A DNA stretch of 43,615 nt from Alteromonadaceae bacterium (GCA_013216005.1 JABSOJ010000013.1:1-43615); one strand, 5' to 3'; counted from the stretch's first letter, positions 9,466 through 20,791 are shown. The notes: generated from the sequence alone by a model not told the origin. Numbers and translations: made by a program.

Positions 9466-10393
9466 AGCCATAGCCGTAGTGACCATAGGAGTCCTTTGTT
9501 GATTTTAGTGTTTTGTTAATCACTATGCCGATTGCTATTTCTTCATTTAATTGTCGGGTTGCTTTTTTAACAAGTTCAAGTTTGGTTTTAGATTCTTCAA
9601 CAACAATAATTGCTTGACCCATCAGGTGAGATAATATCGGTGTTTCTGTAACACCAAGAATAGGAGGACAATCAAAAATAACGACTCGATTCGGGTATCT
9701 TTCTGCTAATTCGTTTGCTAAAGAAAACATCCTGTCACTGGCCAATAATTCATTGGTCAAAGTATGTGGTACACCTGCAGGGATGATTTTTAAATTAGGG
9801 ATGTTTGTGCTGTAAATTATCTCACCTAAAGAATCGATTTCAGAGAGCAAATATTCGAGTAAACCTCGCTTCGGACCAAAACCTAACTCATGATTCAAAC
9901 TAGGACGTAATACATCGGCATCAATAAGTAATACAGTCTTGTCTTGTTCAAGCGCTATACTTAAGGCCAAATTGATCGCAATAAAGGTTTTACCTTCGTC
10001 GGGCGTAGAACTAGATACCATGATCAAATTACTATTTTTCAGTGTCTTAGATGCGGGGCCAAAAGCATTATGTAATAATTTTCGTTTAATTGTACGAAAT
10101 TCTTCTTGCGTTTGCTTTCTGATAGTAGGATCAAATATAAACCCCCTCTCTACCAGACTTTTTCCATCTAATTTAATGTCTACAGTGAAATTTTCATCTG
10201 TGTTAAGTTCTACTTGAGTGTTTTTAAATAAATATTGCCCTCTTGAAGTTGATCCTTTCCTTATTTTTTCTTTAGTTTGTTGTTCACTTACCGATTTAGC
10301 ACTGGTTTGGACACCTGCGTTGTGTGTTTCTTTTTTAGCTTTTTCTTGTCTAGCTTTTTTTAGTTTTGCTAATGCTTTTTCAATGGTACTCAT
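9440..10393 (-). CDS. XrtA-associated tyrosine autokinase (BY-kinase)
   Basis: Walker-like SSSTPDEGKTFIAINLA, LLIDADVLRPSLN, VIFDCPPIL and a C-terminal Tyr cluster (YGHYGYGYEYSS). Confidence 0.9.
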   Translation of the reverse strand: MSTIEKALAKLKKARQEKAKKETHNAGVQTSAKSVSEQQTKEKIRKGSTSRGQYLFKNTQVELNTDENFTVDIKLDGKSLVERGFIFDPTIRKQTQEEFRTIKRKLLHNAFGPASKTLKNSNLIMVSSSTPDEGKTFIAINLALSIALEQDKTVLLIDADVLRPSLNHELGFGPKRGLLEYLLSEIDSLGEIIYSTNIPNLKIIPAGVPHTLTNELLASDRMFSLANELAERYPNRVVIFDCPPILGVTETPILSHLMGQAIIVVEESKTKLELVKKATRQLNEEIAIGIVINKTLKSTKDSYGHYGYGYEYSSKDK

Positions 10394-10396
10394 TAT

Positions 10397-11983
10397 TTAA
10401 AATATCCTATTTAATGGTGCCTGAACTAAATCGGGAAATAAAAAATAGCTGATGAAAACAGTCAATACACCTACAAGTAAAATGTTAGAGAATATAAATA
10501 AAATAGTTTTCCTCCTTTGCCAACGATGTAGACCTAAATTTTCATTGGCAGAGACTATGCCGAACACAGGAATACCCGTTGCCTTAGATACTTGGCTACC
10601 GGAAGTGACAACAGGAATTATTTGACTCATGCCTAAAGAAATGCCGACCCCCGCTCCGAAACCAACAATCAAAATGGCGATAAAGTATAATGTTCTTGGT
10701 GGGCCTGTGGGATGTGTTGCAGCCCGTGGAGGATCCATTACACGAAATTGTATGCTATCAGCGGTTTGATCTGCTTGTTGTGCAAGTTGAGCCGTTTCGT
10801 TTCGTATCAGTAACTGTTCGTATTTATCTTTTGTAATTATATAACCACGGTTTAATCCGGCTAATTCAGCTTCAATCTCGGGTAAAATGTGAATTTTACT
10901 TTTTAATTCTTTAACTCTGTTTTGATAGTTTTCGGCACGAATATTTAAGGAGGCAACCTGATTTTCTAATTGATTAACTTGTGTTTGAACTTCTTGCATT
11001 ACAGGGTTTTGATTTATAGGTGATGCAATGGATTGAGCATCATTAGTAGAAGCCAGATATTTTTCAATTTCCTGGGTACGTTGTTTATTTAAAGAGTCCA
11101 GCCGTTTATTTACCTCTCTAACATCGGGATGTTTGTCAGTATATTTTAATTCTAATGAATCTAAAATCATTTCAAGCTCAGTAATTCGCTTGTCATATGT
11201 GGTTTGAATGCTGTTATTACTGGTTATTTTATCGTTTTTATTGTTTGTTGAAATGGTATGTTTGGATAACTGTGCTTTAGCTGAATTCAGGCGTGTTTCA
11301 GTTTCCAGTAATTCCAGTTCTAGGTTTTCCAGTTGTTTGATTGATGTATTAAGTTGTGCGTAAAATCCACCCGACTGACTGGGCAACATTTCACTGTATT
11401 TTTGTTTAAAATCTGTTACACGAGATTCTGCTGCTGATAGTCGATCTTCATATTCACTTATTTGAGTACTAAGAAACTTTTGTGCGTTATCGGAATCATT
11501 TCGTGTTTCCCCTAAAGTATTCTCCATAAACACGGTTAGCGTAGATTGCACTATATTTTTAGCCATTTCAGGATCACGATCAGCAATCGCTAAAGTATAA
11601 ATATTTTCTCTGCCAGCAGTTGAAATTTTAATTCTGTTTTTTAAACTCCTTATTATTCCTTCATATTGTTCATTGTTACTGGCTTGGATATCAAGATCTG
11701 TCATTCTGGAAATACGTTCTAAATTTGGTCGACTTAATAAGGTTTTTATCATGAGACGTATTTGAATATCAGGCTTGGTTTCTACGGTCAGTCCTCGAAG
11801 TAATGGACGTAATAAGGATTGTGTATCTACATACACTTTAGCTTGAGACTGATATATATTGGGCATTTGCGCAACCATATACCAGCCAATAGGACAAATA
11901 ATCCACGTCGATATCATAATATATCGACGTTTGATCCAAATTCCTTTTAGGTAATCTATTATCTGTTCAAGTATTTCTTGCAT
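10397..11983 (-). CDS. XrtA system polysaccharide chain-length determinant (Wzz-type)
   Basis: Two terminal TM segments flanking long coiled coil; N-terminal Wzz motif IYQSQAKVYVDTQSLLRPLLRGL; Pro-rich PPRAATHPTGPPR before TM2. Confidence 0.9.
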   Translation of the reverse strand: MQEILEQIIDYLKGIWIKRRYIMISTWIICPIGWYMVAQMPNIYQSQAKVYVDTQSLLRPLLRGLTVETKPDIQIRLMIKTLLSRPNLERISRMTDLDIQASNNEQYEGIIRSLKNRIKISTAGRENIYTLAIADRDPEMAKNIVQSTLTVFMENTLGETRNDSDNAQKFLSTQISEYEDRLSAAESRVTDFKQKYSEMLPSQSGGFYAQLNTSIKQLENLELELLETETRLNSAKAQLSKHTISTNNKNDKITSNNSIQTTYDKRITELEMILDSLELKYTDKHPDVREVNKRLDSLNKQRTQEIEKYLASTNDAQSIASPINQNPVMQEVQTQVNQLENQVASLNIRAENYQNRVKELKSKIHILPEIEAELAGLNRGYIITKDKYEQLLIRNETAQLAQQADQTADSIQFRVMDPPRAATHPTGPPRTLYFIAILIVGFGAGVGISLGMSQIIPVVTSGSQVSKATGIPVFGIVSANENLGLHRWQRRKTILFIFSNILLVGVLTVFISYFLFPDLVQAPLNRIF

Positions 11984-12107
11984 TCACGACCTCTGTAACA
12001 GGCTGATAAGATATTATTATTGTAAAAATTATTTTTAGATCGAAGCTTGTTTCGAAACATTGATAAAAACACTAATATAATTGTCGATAAATTTTTTATT
12101 TATCAAC

Positions 12108-12743
12108 TTAAAACCACGCTTCTGGGATAATAATAATATCGCCGGGTAACATATCGACATTCGCACTTATTTCGCCATCTTTAATTAAGTCTTCGATATA
12201 TATTTCATACTGCTTTTGTTTGCCACTTTCAACTCGCACTATTACCGCATTGTTTCCATCGGCAAATTCAGTTAACCCGCCAACTCTTATCATTACATCA
12301 AGTAGGGTCATATTTTGAGTGTAATTAATCGCCATTGGTTGAGATGCTTCGCCTATCACGCGTATTTGTTCACTGAATGGACCAACAAAGTTATTCACAG
12401 TAACTGTTACCACTGGATCTTTCAGGTAAGTCCCTAAAATTTCTTCTACCGAACGAGCAAGTTCTGTGGGGGTTTTACCGGATACAGGAATATCTTCAAC
12501 AAGTGAAGTGGTGATCATTCCGTCGGGGCGTACTACAAATGAGCCTGAAACTTCTGCGTTTCGCCAAACAAATATATTAAGTACATCACCAGGACCAATA
12601 AGATATTTATATGAACTCGTATCAGTGGTATTTGATGCATGTATGGTTGCACTAGGCAGGGTGGGGCTACTACATCCTGTTATAAATTGTGTTAGCATTA
12701 ACAAGACTAGTATTGTTATTTTGTTGGTAAAATGTTTTTCCAT
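12108..12743 (-). CDS. XrtA system polysaccharide export lipoprotein (Wza-like)
   Basis: Lipobox FITGCSS; YLIGPGDVLNIFVWRNAEVSGSFVVRPDGMI and SLBB-like region. Confidence 0.9.
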   Translation of the reverse strand: MEKHFTNKITILVLLMLTQFITGCSSPTLPSATIHASNTTDTSSYKYLIGPGDVLNIFVWRNAEVSGSFVVRPDGMITTSLVEDIPVSGKTPTELARSVEEILGTYLKDPVVTVTVNNFVGPFSEQIRVIGEASQPMAINYTQNMTLLDVMIRVGGLTEFADGNNAVIVRVESGKQKQYEIYIEDLIKDGEISANVDMLPGDIIIIPEAWF

Positions 12744-13030
12744 GGTAATGACCTTTTTACAACTGAATTTTATAGTTATTCTAAGCTATCAGATTGTATG
12801 TGATTTTTATAGTTGTTGCACATTATTTATGTGGATTAATCCATGTTCTACGGGTTTAAAAGCTAGGCATAGCTTTACATTTAGTGGTTGATCGCTTCTA
12901 ATAGCTATTTCAATATGTAAAGAATGATTCTCATAAATATCTATCTTGTATGTACTTTGATAAAATAATAAAAATAATTAGTCTGTTACCACCCTATCCC
13001 AAGTGAACGCTAAAGGAATATTTACTATTT

Positions 13031-14434
13031 ATGTCTATCTTAAAATTTCGTGATCTATCATTAGGTAGTAAGTCTCTTGTCATTATAGAATTAATTTCCT
13101 TTGCGGGAGCTTTGTTCTTAGCTGTCTATATTAATACCTTATTTTCTTTTATTGAGCAAACACCGTTATCATCAAATATTCTTTTTATCTATGCTTTAAT
13201 ATTTGCATTGGCCGTGCAACTTTCATCACTTGCTTTAGGATTATATAACACTAAATTACGGGAAAATTTCCGCGGTGTTTTTCGTCGATTATTAATGTCG
13301 GTTGCCATTGGCTTTTTTATTATGGCATTGATAAATCCATTTTACGCAGAAGAATCTTTAGCGATTGAAATTTTGGCTGTGACTGCTGTTATTTATCTTA
13401 TTTTTATGAGCGGCTTTCGTTATTTCATTTTGCAAGTCGACTTTTTTGGATATAGTAAACGAACTGTCTTAGTTTTAGGATCGGGAGATCGTGCTTCAAT
13501 TATTGAAAAACGTATGCGCCGTGATGTTGATAGACAAGGTTTTCATTTGCATGGTTTTGTCGTCATGGCTGGCGATGCAGTCAACGGAATTGAAAGAGAA
13601 ACACGTATTACCCTAGATGGCTCTTTAGTTAATTATGCGTTAGAGCACAATATAGATGAAATAGTAGTTGCCAGTGATGAACGTCGAAATAATTTGCCTG
13701 TTGATGAATTGTTTGCATGTAAAATTCGCGGGATAGCAATTACTGAAATATTAGATTTTATTGAACGTGAAACAGCACAAATTGCCGTTAATTTAATCTA
13801 TCCGAGTTGGGTTATTTATTCAAATGGCTTTGTTTCATCTAATGATTTAAGAAATACGTTAGATTGGATCTTTAATGCGGTAATAGCGATATTGTTATTA
13901 GCCTTAACATGGCCAGTGATGTTGATTACGGTGATATTAATTAAAATTGAAGACGGTAAGTCAGCGCCTGTTTTTTATTTGCAAGAACGTGTTGGTTTAG
14001 ATGGTCAGGCATTTCAAATATATAAGTTTCGGAGTATGAAAATTGATGCCGAAAAAAATGGTGCACAAATGGCGTCTGAAAATGATAATAGAATTACGAA
14101 AATAGGTAACTTTTTACGGAAATATCGTATTGATGAGTTACCGCAAATTCTTAATGTATTGTTAGGCGAAATGGGTTTTGTTGGTCCACGTCCAGAAAGA
14201 CCTGAATTTGTTCAGCAATTAATAAAATCTATACCATACTATAATGAGCGTCATAATGTTAAACCAGGGTTAACAGGTTGGGCACAACTTAAATATCCTT
14301 ATGGCGCTACTCAGGAAGATTCTTTGGAAAAGCTCAAATACGATTTGTATTATATTAAACATCGTAGTTTTTTGTTGGATTTACTGATTTTAATACGTAC
14401 AGTTGAAATCGTTTTGTTTGGTAAAGGTAGATAA
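13031..14434 (+). CDS. TIGR03013-type XrtA/PEP-CTERM undecaprenyl-phosphate sugar transferase
   Basis: N-terminal TMs, CoA-binding-like domain and bacterial sugar transferase motifs (KFRSMKIDAEKNGAQMA, LPQILNVLLGEMGFVGPRPERPEF, PGLTGWAQ). Confidence 0.9.
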   Translation: MSILKFRDLSLGSKSLVIIELISFAGALFLAVYINTLFSFIEQTPLSSNILFIYALIFALAVQLSSLALGLYNTKLRENFRGVFRRLLMSVAIGFFIMALINPFYAEESLAIEILAVTAVIYLIFMSGFRYFILQVDFFGYSKRTVLVLGSGDRASIIEKRMRRDVDRQGFHLHGFVVMAGDAVNGIERETRITLDGSLVNYALEHNIDEIVVASDERRNNLPVDELFACKIRGIAITEILDFIERETAQIAVNLIYPSWVIYSNGFVSSNDLRNTLDWIFNAVIAILLLALTWPVMLITVILIKIEDGKSAPVFYLQERVGLDGQAFQIYKFRSMKIDAEKNGAQMASENDNRITKIGNFLRKYRIDELPQILNVLLGEMGFVGPRPERPEFVQQLIKSIPYYNERHNVKPGLTGWAQLKYPYGATQEDSLEKLKYDLYYIKHRSFLLDLLILIRTVEIVLFGKGR

Positions 14435-14477
14435 TTTTCACTTTAAAGTAAGGTAGATAATTTTCACTTTAAAGTAA
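14426..14477 (+). repeat. 26-bp tandem duplication at the end of the sugar transferase gene
   Basis: GGTAGATAATTTTCACTTTAAAGTAA exactly twice (14426-14451, 14452-14477), then a degenerate third partial unit. Confidence 0.95.
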
Positions 14478-14672
14478 GGTAGGTGATTTTAAGTAAAATA
14501 ATAGCGTTGGATGTATATGTAACTAAACAACATGGAAAAGGAATTTCAGAATTAAGCTAAGTTTGTCAAGGGGATGAACAAGGCACAATACGAATGTAAT
14601 GGTTCTCTGCAGTATTTCTAATTTGTTTAGGCAAGATTTTTAAAATTAATAAGTAAAAGGAAGCTTCTTATA

Positions 14673-16097
14673 ATGTCTAATTATTATCCAGTTATTTTAT
14701 GTGGTGGCAGTGGTACTCGTTTATGGCCATTGTCACGTAAACAACACCCAAAACAATTTATAAAGTTGTTTAACGACCATAGTTTGTTGCAAAACACTAT
14801 TTTTCGTCTACCTGAAGATACTCAAGCACCTATTTTTATTTGTAATAAAGAACACCGCTTTATTGTTGCCGAACAAACACGTGAAATTAAAATTGTTCCC
14901 AAAGGCATCATACTTGAACCTGTTGGGCGAAATACTGCCCCCGCAATCGCTCTTGCAGCTTTTAAAGCAATGAATGACAACCCCGATGCCGTATTACTCA
15001 TTTTACCGTCTGATCAAAATATACTCGATGTTAATGCTTTTAGAACCGCTATTGATGAAGCGCATAAATTAGCTTTAAAAGATAAATTAGTAACTTTTGG
15101 TATTGTACCGACGGAGCCTCACACGGGTTATGGTTATATAAAAAGAGGCAGTGAAATTTCGAGTAATTCAAATCATTATAATGTCAGTGAGTTTGTTGAA
15201 AAACCCGACGTTGATATCGCTAAAGGCTATGTTGAATCAGGTGACTATTATTGGAATAGCGGTATGTTTGTTTTTAAAGCAAATACTTATTTAGCTGAAC
15301 TCAAAAAATTCCGACCAGATATATATTATGCTTGCGCATTAGCAATTAAAAATGTTAAACACGATAGTGATTTTGTGAAAATCGATGCAGAAGCTTTTGC
15401 TGCGTGTCCTAATGAATCTGTTGATTATGCAGTAATGGAGCATTCAACAAATGCAGCTGTAGTACCTTTAGCTGCAGGGTGGAGTGATGTCGGTTCCTGG
15501 TCTTCATTGTGGCAAGAGTCTGAGAAAGATGAAAATAATAATGCGGTAAAAGGAGATGTTATTACGGAATCTACCCGTAATAGTTTCATCCTTTCATCGG
15601 GTAAGTTGGTGGCAACTATTGGTCTGGATAATGTTGTTATAGTTGAAACCCCTGATGCCATACTAGTCGCAGACAAAGATAAAGTTCAATCTGTTAAACG
15701 TATAGTCTCAAAACTTGAAACTGCTCAAAGAACTGAACATATACACAACAGAGCAGTGTACCGTCCCTGGGGGCGTTTTGATTCAATTGATATGGCTGAA
15801 CGTTTTCAAGTGAAAAGGATCACAGTAAAACCAGGCGCTAAACTTTCAGTACAAAAGCATCATCATAGATCAGAGCATTGGATAGTTGTTTTAGGTACTG
15901 CAAAAGTTAGAAATGGTGACAGGGAATTTTTATTAACTGAAAACGAATCAACTTATATCCCCATTGGGACAATTCATAGCCTTGAAAATCCAGGAAAAGT
16001 ACCACTGGAATTAATTGAAGTGCAGTCGGGTTCATATTTAGGTGAGGACGATATTATAAGGTATGAAGATAAATATGGCCGGGGTGACGATAAGTGA
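14673..16097 (+). CDS. Mannose-1-phosphate guanylyltransferase / mannose-6-phosphate isomerase
   Basis: [39 protein letters not shown] and C-terminal cupin ([17 protein letters not shown]). Confidence 0.95.
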   Translation: MSNYYPVILCGGSGTRLWPLSRKQHPKQFIKLFNDHSLLQNTIFRLPEDTQAPIFICNKEHRFIVAEQTREIKIVPKGIILEPVGRNTAPAIALAAFKAMNDNPDAVLLILPSDQNILDVNAFRTAIDEAHKLALKDKLVTFGIVPTEPHTGYGYIKRGSEISSNSNHYNVSEFVEKPDVDIAKGYVESGDYYWNSGMFVFKANTYLAELKKFRPDIYYACALAIKNVKHDSDFVKIDAEAFAACPNESVDYAVMEHSTNAAVVPLAAGWSDVGSWSSLWQESEKDENNNAVKGDVITESTRNSFILSSGKLVATIGLDNVVIVETPDAILVADKDKVQSVKRIVSKLETAQRTEHIHNRAVYRPWGRFDSIDMAERFQVKRITVKPGAKLSVQKHHHRSEHWIVVLGTAKVRNGDREFLLTENESTYIPIGTIHSLENPGKVPLELIEVQSGSYLGEDDIIRYEDKYGRGDDK

Positions 16098-17596
16098 AAA
16101 AATTAACCTGTTTTAAGGCTTATGATATTCGAGGGCAATTAGGTACAGAGTTGACCGAAGATATTGTTTATCGTATTGGTCGGGCGACGGGTCAATTTTT
16201 ATCCGAACACTTTACATCCGAACACTTTACATCGGAACATTATACATATGAACACTACACATCCAAACACTATACATCTGAAAATAAGACTTCTTCCATA
16301 GATAAACATACCAAAAAAGAAGAAATGCCAACAGTCATTGTTGGCGGTGATATTCGTTTATCAACCCCTGAATTGAAAGCCTCTTTAACATCGGGTTTAC
16401 TTGATTCAGGGTGTAATGTGATTGATATTGGCTTGTGTGGCACTGAAGAAATTTATTTTGCTACCGCACATCTCAAAGCAAGTGGCGGTATTGTAGTAAC
16501 AGCCAGCCATAATCCAAAAGATTACAATGGCTTAAAATTAGTTCGGGAACAAAGTAAACCTATCAGTGGGGATACCGGGTTATTAGAGATAAAAAAATTG
16601 GCTGAATTAAATCAATTTGTTCCAGTAAAACAAAAAGGTCAATTAAGTCAATCTTCAACACTTGTTCCTTATATTGAACATTTGATGGGCTATGTTGAAG
16701 CAAATAGATTCAGACCCTTAAAGTTAGTCGTTAATGCAGGAAATGGTGCAGCGGGTCACGTAATTGACGCACTTGAAACATTGTTTGAAAAGCAAAATGT
16801 TGCAGTGGAATTTATTAAGGTACACCACGAACCTGATGGGAATTTTCCTAATGGCATTCCTAACCCATTACTACCAGAAAATAGAAGCTCTACTCAGCAA
16901 GCGGTTATAAAATATGGTGCAGATATGGGGATTGCATGGGATGGTGATTTTGACCGATGTTTTTTGTTTGATGAAAATGGCGATTTTATTGAAGGTTATT
17001 ATATTGTTGGTTTGTTGGCTGAAGCTTTTTTGAAAAAACATCCTAATGAAAAAATAATTCATGATCCAAGATTAACGCTTAATACCATTGATATTGTAAA
17101 TAGTAACAATGGTGTGCCAATTCAAAGTAAGACCGGCCACGCTTTTATTAAAGAACGCATGCGCAAAGAAAATGCTATTTATGGTGGCGAAATGAGTGCT
17201 CATCATTATTTTCGTGATTTTAATTATTGCGATAGTGGTATGATCCCCTGGTTATTGGTAGCAGAGCTCATTAGTTCTACAGGTTTTAAGTTATCTGAAA
17301 TGGTGGGTGATCGAATTAAATTATATCCATCTTCTGGCGAAATTAATCGCACGGTAATTGATGCGGATCTCATTTTAAATGAAATTTCTAATTATTATTT
17401 AGCTGAGGCTATAGAAAAAGAGGATGTAGATGGTTTATCATTGTCTTTTGATAATTGGCGCTTTAATGTTAGAAAATCAAATACAGAACCTTTGTTGAGG
17501 TTAAATGTAGAGTCTTTTAATGACCAAGATTTGATGGAAGTTAAGACTTTAGAAATTTTGGCACTTATTGAAAAAATAAATAATAACGAAAAATAA
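16094..17596 (+). CDS. Phosphomannomutase (ManB/CpsG-type) with an N-terminal repeat insertion
   Basis: [52 protein letters not shown]. Confidence 0.93.
   Translation: MKKLTCFKAYDIRGQLGTELTEDIVYRIGRATGQFLSEHFTSEHFTSEHYTYEHYTSKHYTSENKTSSIDKHTKKEEMPTVIVGGDIRLSTPELKASLTSGLLDSGCNVIDIGLCGTEEIYFATAHLKASGGIVVTASHNPKDYNGLKLVREQSKPISGDTGLLEIKKLAELNQFVPVKQKGQLSQSSTLVPYIEHLMGYVEANRFRPLKLVVNAGNGAAGHVIDALETLFEKQNVAVEFIKVHHEPDGNFPNGIPNPLLPENRSSTQQAVIKYGADMGIAWDGDFDRCFLFDENGDFIEGYYIVGLLAEAFLKKHPNEKIIHDPRLTLNTIDIVNSNNGVPIQSKTGHAFIKERMRKENAIYGGEMSAHHYFRDFNYCDSGMIPWLLVAELISSTGFKLSEMVGDRIKLYPSSGEINRTVIDADLILNEISNYYLAEAIEKEDVDGLSLSFDNWRFNVRKSNTEPLLRLNVESFNDQDLMEVKTLEILALIEKINNNEK
16201..16290 (+). repeat. 15-bp in-frame tandem repeat (about six units) encoding EHFTS-like pentapeptides
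   Basis: ATCCGAACACTTTAC x2 exact, then four diverging units; translation [31 protein letters not shown]. Confidence 0.93.
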
Positions 17597-17621
17597 GTCT
17601 TTTGTAGCAGGAATAAATTAA

Positions 17622-18476
17622 GTGAGTACGTTAGTAAATAAACAATCTTCAAAAATAATCAACGCAATGACAGTTGATGTCGAAGATTATTTTCATGTGT
17701 CTGCATTTGAAGGTGTAATTCAATCTAAAGATTGGAATGACTTACCGTTAAGAGTCGAGAAAAACACCTATAAATTGCTTGAACTATTTGATACTTATAA
17801 GGTGAAAAGTACATTTTTTACTTTAGGTTGGGTCGCAGAGCGCTGTCCACAATTAATAAAAGCAATCGTAGAACAAGGGCATGAATTAGCAAGCCATGGT
17901 TACAGCCATCAACGGCTTGGAGCAATGACCCGTGAAGAATGTTTTGCAGATATTGCGTTAAGCAAAAAAATTCTGGAAGATACCTCTGGTCAAGAAGTTA
18001 TTGGTTATCGCGCCCCTAGTTTTTCGGTTAATGACTCTAATACCTGGATATTTGACGTATTAAAAGAATTAGGGTTTGAGTACAGTTCAAGTACTTACCC
18101 TATTAATCATGATTTGTACGGTGTACCTGACTGGCCTCGTTTTGCATATCAACGAAAAGAGGGCATATTGGAAATCCCTGTGCCAACAACGCGCAAAAAT
18201 GATGAAAATACAGGTATTGGTGGTGGAGGTTATTTTCGTTTATATCCTTACTGGTTATCAAAAAAGCGTATTGATAAGTTTCATCAGCAAGAACAACAAC
18301 CTTATAATTTTTACTTTCACCCTTGGGAAATTGATCCCAAACAACCCAAGGTGAAAGGAGCGACGTTAAAGTCGAAGATAAGGCATTATATTAATTTGTC
18401 GGCGATGGAAGGTAAGCTTGAAAGATTATTGCAAGATTACCATTGGTCGACGATGAAAGATGTTTATTTGAAATAA
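17622..18476 (+). CDS. XrtA system polysaccharide deacetylase (NodB-like)
   Basis: MTVDVEDYFHVSAFEG, STFFTLGWVAE, ELASHGYSHQRL, YRAPSFS. GTG start. Confidence 0.92.
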   Translation: MSTLVNKQSSKIINAMTVDVEDYFHVSAFEGVIQSKDWNDLPLRVEKNTYKLLELFDTYKVKSTFFTLGWVAERCPQLIKAIVEQGHELASHGYSHQRLGAMTREECFADIALSKKILEDTSGQEVIGYRAPSFSVNDSNTWIFDVLKELGFEYSSSTYPINHDLYGVPDWPRFAYQRKEGILEIPVPTTRKNDENTGIGGGGYFRLYPYWLSKKRIDKFHQQEQQPYNFYFHPWEIDPKQPKVKGATLKSKIRHYINLSAMEGKLERLLQDYHWSTMKDVYLK

Positions 18477-18517
18477 TATCAAACTGGTAAAAAAATCAGA
18501 AAAAGGATACTAGGAAA

Positions 18518-19555
18518 TTGAGTGGTAATTGCCAAATAAGTACGCTAACAAATAGTGGTTTTTCTAAATGGGATGAGTATGTAAAGCGCCATGAAAATGG
18601 GACGTTTTTTCATCTCAGTGGTTGGCAAACTGTTATTAAAAACAGTTTTTCTCATTCTTGCTATTATTTATTTGCGGAGATAGATAATAAACTCTGTGGC
18701 GTATTACCTTTAGTTGAGGTTAAAAGCGCTTTATTTGGTCATGCTTTAGTGTCAACACCATTTTGTGTTTATGGTGGCGCTATTACTGATAATGAAGAAA
18801 TCGCCCGGTATTTAGAGCAGGAAGCCGTTCAATTAGCCGAGAAGTTGGAGGTTGATTATCTTGAATTACGGTATCAGCAAGAACAACAAAATGGCATGCT
18901 GTTAAAACAAGTACACAGCAGTTTTGGTTGTGAAATTCCTGACGATAATGATCAAATTTTAGCTAAAATAAAAAAGAAACAAAGAGCCGTAATTCGACAT
19001 GCGATGAAAAATGAATTATCTTCGAGCGTTGGTGCAGATGTTGATACATTTTATCAGTTATTATCGACAAGTTACCGTAATTTAGGCACGCCAATATTTA
19101 GTAAAAAATATTTTAGAGAACTCATTAATATTTTCGGTGACGATCTAGATATCACTGTTATATCCGATAATGAGAATAGACCTTCCTCAGCAGTACTTAA
19201 TTTTTATTATAATAAGCAAGTTTTACCTTATTACGGTGGTGGTAATGCTGGCGCTCGATACTTAAAAAGTGCTGATTTTATGTATTATCAAGTAATGTGT
19301 AACGCCAGTGAAAAAGGTTTTACCTGGTTTGATTTTGGTCGCAGTAAAAATGACAGCGGTCCTTATAAATATAAGAAACATTGGGGTATGGAACCAAAAC
19401 CACTTTATTATTATTACCATTTAGTGAAAACTGATGATTTACCTAACCTCAGCCCTAATAATCCTAAGTATAAATTTTTTATTAACATGTGGCAGAAACT
19501 ACCGTTGAAATTAAGTCAGTTTCTGGGTCCATTTTTATCAAAGTATTTAGGGTAA
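18518..19555 (+). CDS. FemAB family XrtA/PEP-CTERM-associated protein
   Basis: FemAB/GNAT-like fold motifs (GTFFHLSGWQTVI, CGVLPLVEVKS, FDFGRSKNDSGPYKYKKHWG). TTG start. Confidence 0.85.
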   Translation: MSGNCQISTLTNSGFSKWDEYVKRHENGTFFHLSGWQTVIKNSFSHSCYYLFAEIDNKLCGVLPLVEVKSALFGHALVSTPFCVYGGAITDNEEIARYLEQEAVQLAEKLEVDYLELRYQQEQQNGMLLKQVHSSFGCEIPDDNDQILAKIKKKQRAVIRHAMKNELSSSVGADVDTFYQLLSTSYRNLGTPIFSKKYFRELINIFGDDLDITVISDNENRPSSAVLNFYYNKQVLPYYGGGNAGARYLKSADFMYYQVMCNASEKGFTWFDFGRSKNDSGPYKYKKHWGMEPKPLYYYYHLVKTDDLPNLSPNNPKYKFFINMWQKLPLKLSQFLGPFLSKYLG

Positions 19556-19561
19556 ACCATT

Positions 19562-20791
19562 ATGTCTCAAGAAAATAAAGAACCATTACTATTTCTTTGT
19601 CATCGGATCCCCTTTCCCCCTAACAAAGGGGATAAAATAACCACGTTTAATTTATTGAAATATCTTTCTACCCGTTACCAAGTACACCTTGGTTGCTTTC
19701 TTGATGATGAATTTGATCGGCAGTACGTAAAAGAGCTTGAAGCTTACTGTGAAACATATTTTTGTTTAGATATATGCCACAGACGTCAGGCAGTTAGCGG
19801 TATTAAAGCCCTAATTTATCGTGAATCAGTTTCAACAGCGCATTATCGTTCTGTAACCTTTCAGCAATGGGTTGATGATACTGTAGCGGATCACAATATT
19901 GATAAATTATTTGTTTATTCATCAGGAATGTCACAATTTATAGAGCATGAGCAATATCACTCCAATACACGAGTTTTAGATATGGCTGATATAGATTCAG
20001 ATAAATGGCGTCAATACGCTGAAAATAAACCTTGGTATTCCCGTTGGATTTACGCTAGAGAACAAAAAATACTGGCAAAACATGAACAACAAATCTTAAA
20101 TGATTTTGAAGCGGTAACCTTTATTACCGATGAAGAAACAAAATTATTTTGCTCTATGTCTCCAACGTCTTTAAGCCACAAAATTTATACGTTATCAAAT
20201 GGCGTAGATACAAAATATTTTAATCCTCAAGCTGATTTTGATTTAATTGATTTGCCTGAACTAAAGCGTCCTGCTATCTGCTTTACTGGTGCTATGGATT
20301 ATTGGGCCAATGTTGATGCCGTTATTTGGTTTTGTAAAAATGTTTGGCCGCAAGTACTTGCCGAAAATCCAGCCTGTATTTTTTACATCGTTGGGGGTAA
20401 ACCTCCGGTTAAAGTGAAGCAACTTGAAGCATTGCAGGGTGTTATTGTTACGGGAAGAGTGCCAGATGTCAGACCTTACGTTGATAATGCAAAAGTAACC
20501 GTTGCACCAATGCGTATAGCCCGTGGAGTACAAAATAAAGTGCTGGAAGCAATGGCGATGGCAAAACCAGTGGTAATGACAACTATGGGGCAAGAAGGTA
20601 TAAATGTTGATGAAATTCAACAGACTTTACTACATGATAAGCCTGATGAAATGGCAAAATGTATTCTTTCCTTGCTTGCTGATGATAACCTTGATTTTAG
20701 TCAAAATCGGCAATGGATTATTGAACGTTACAGCTGGAATGGCGCATTAAAAAAATTACCAGAACTATTGGCACTGAAAAACTGGCACTGA
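19562..20791 (+). CDS. TIGR03087-type PEP-CTERM/XrtA glycosyltransferase
   Basis: LFLCHRIPFPPNKGDKITTFNLLKYL, FTGAMDYWANVDAV, VAPMRIARGVQNKVLEAMAMAKPVV. Confidence 0.9.
   Translation: MSQENKEPLLFLCHRIPFPPNKGDKITTFNLLKYLSTRYQVHLGCFLDDEFDRQYVKELEAYCETYFCLDICHRRQAVSGIKALIYRESVSTAHYRSVTFQQWVDDTVADHNIDKLFVYSSGMSQFIEHEQYHSNTRVLDMADIDSDKWRQYAENKPWYSRWIYAREQKILAKHEQQILNDFEAVTFITDEETKLFCSMSPTSLSHKIYTLSNGVDTKYFNPQADFDLIDLPELKRPAICFTGAMDYWANVDAVIWFCKNVWPQVLAENPACIFYIVGGKPPVKVKQLEALQGVIVTGRVPDVRPYVDNAKVTVAPMRIARGVQNKVLEAMAMAKPVVMTTMGQEGINVDEIQQTLLHDKPDEMAKCILSLLADDNLDFSQNRQWIIERYSWNGALKKLPELLALKNWH

Noticed and set aside
12859-12876. AAAGCTA-GGCA-TAGCTTT hairpin in the divergent intergenic region
   Set aside because: Perfect but only 7-bp stem, no T-tract, no second copy seen; could be an operator but not supported enough.
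12744-13030. JUMPstart/ops element or sigma-54 promoter between the divergent EPS operons
   Set aside because: No GGCGGTAG ops core and no GG-N10-GC match with a credible -12 box on either strand by eye.
16201-16290. CRISPR-like array
   Set aside because: The 15-bp units are directly adjacent without spacers and in frame with the phosphomannomutase; a coding tandem repeat.
20261-20620. 119-aa antisense ORF within the TIGR03087-type glycosyltransferase
   Set aside because: Shadow of a conserved coding region; His/Phe-rich translation without family features.
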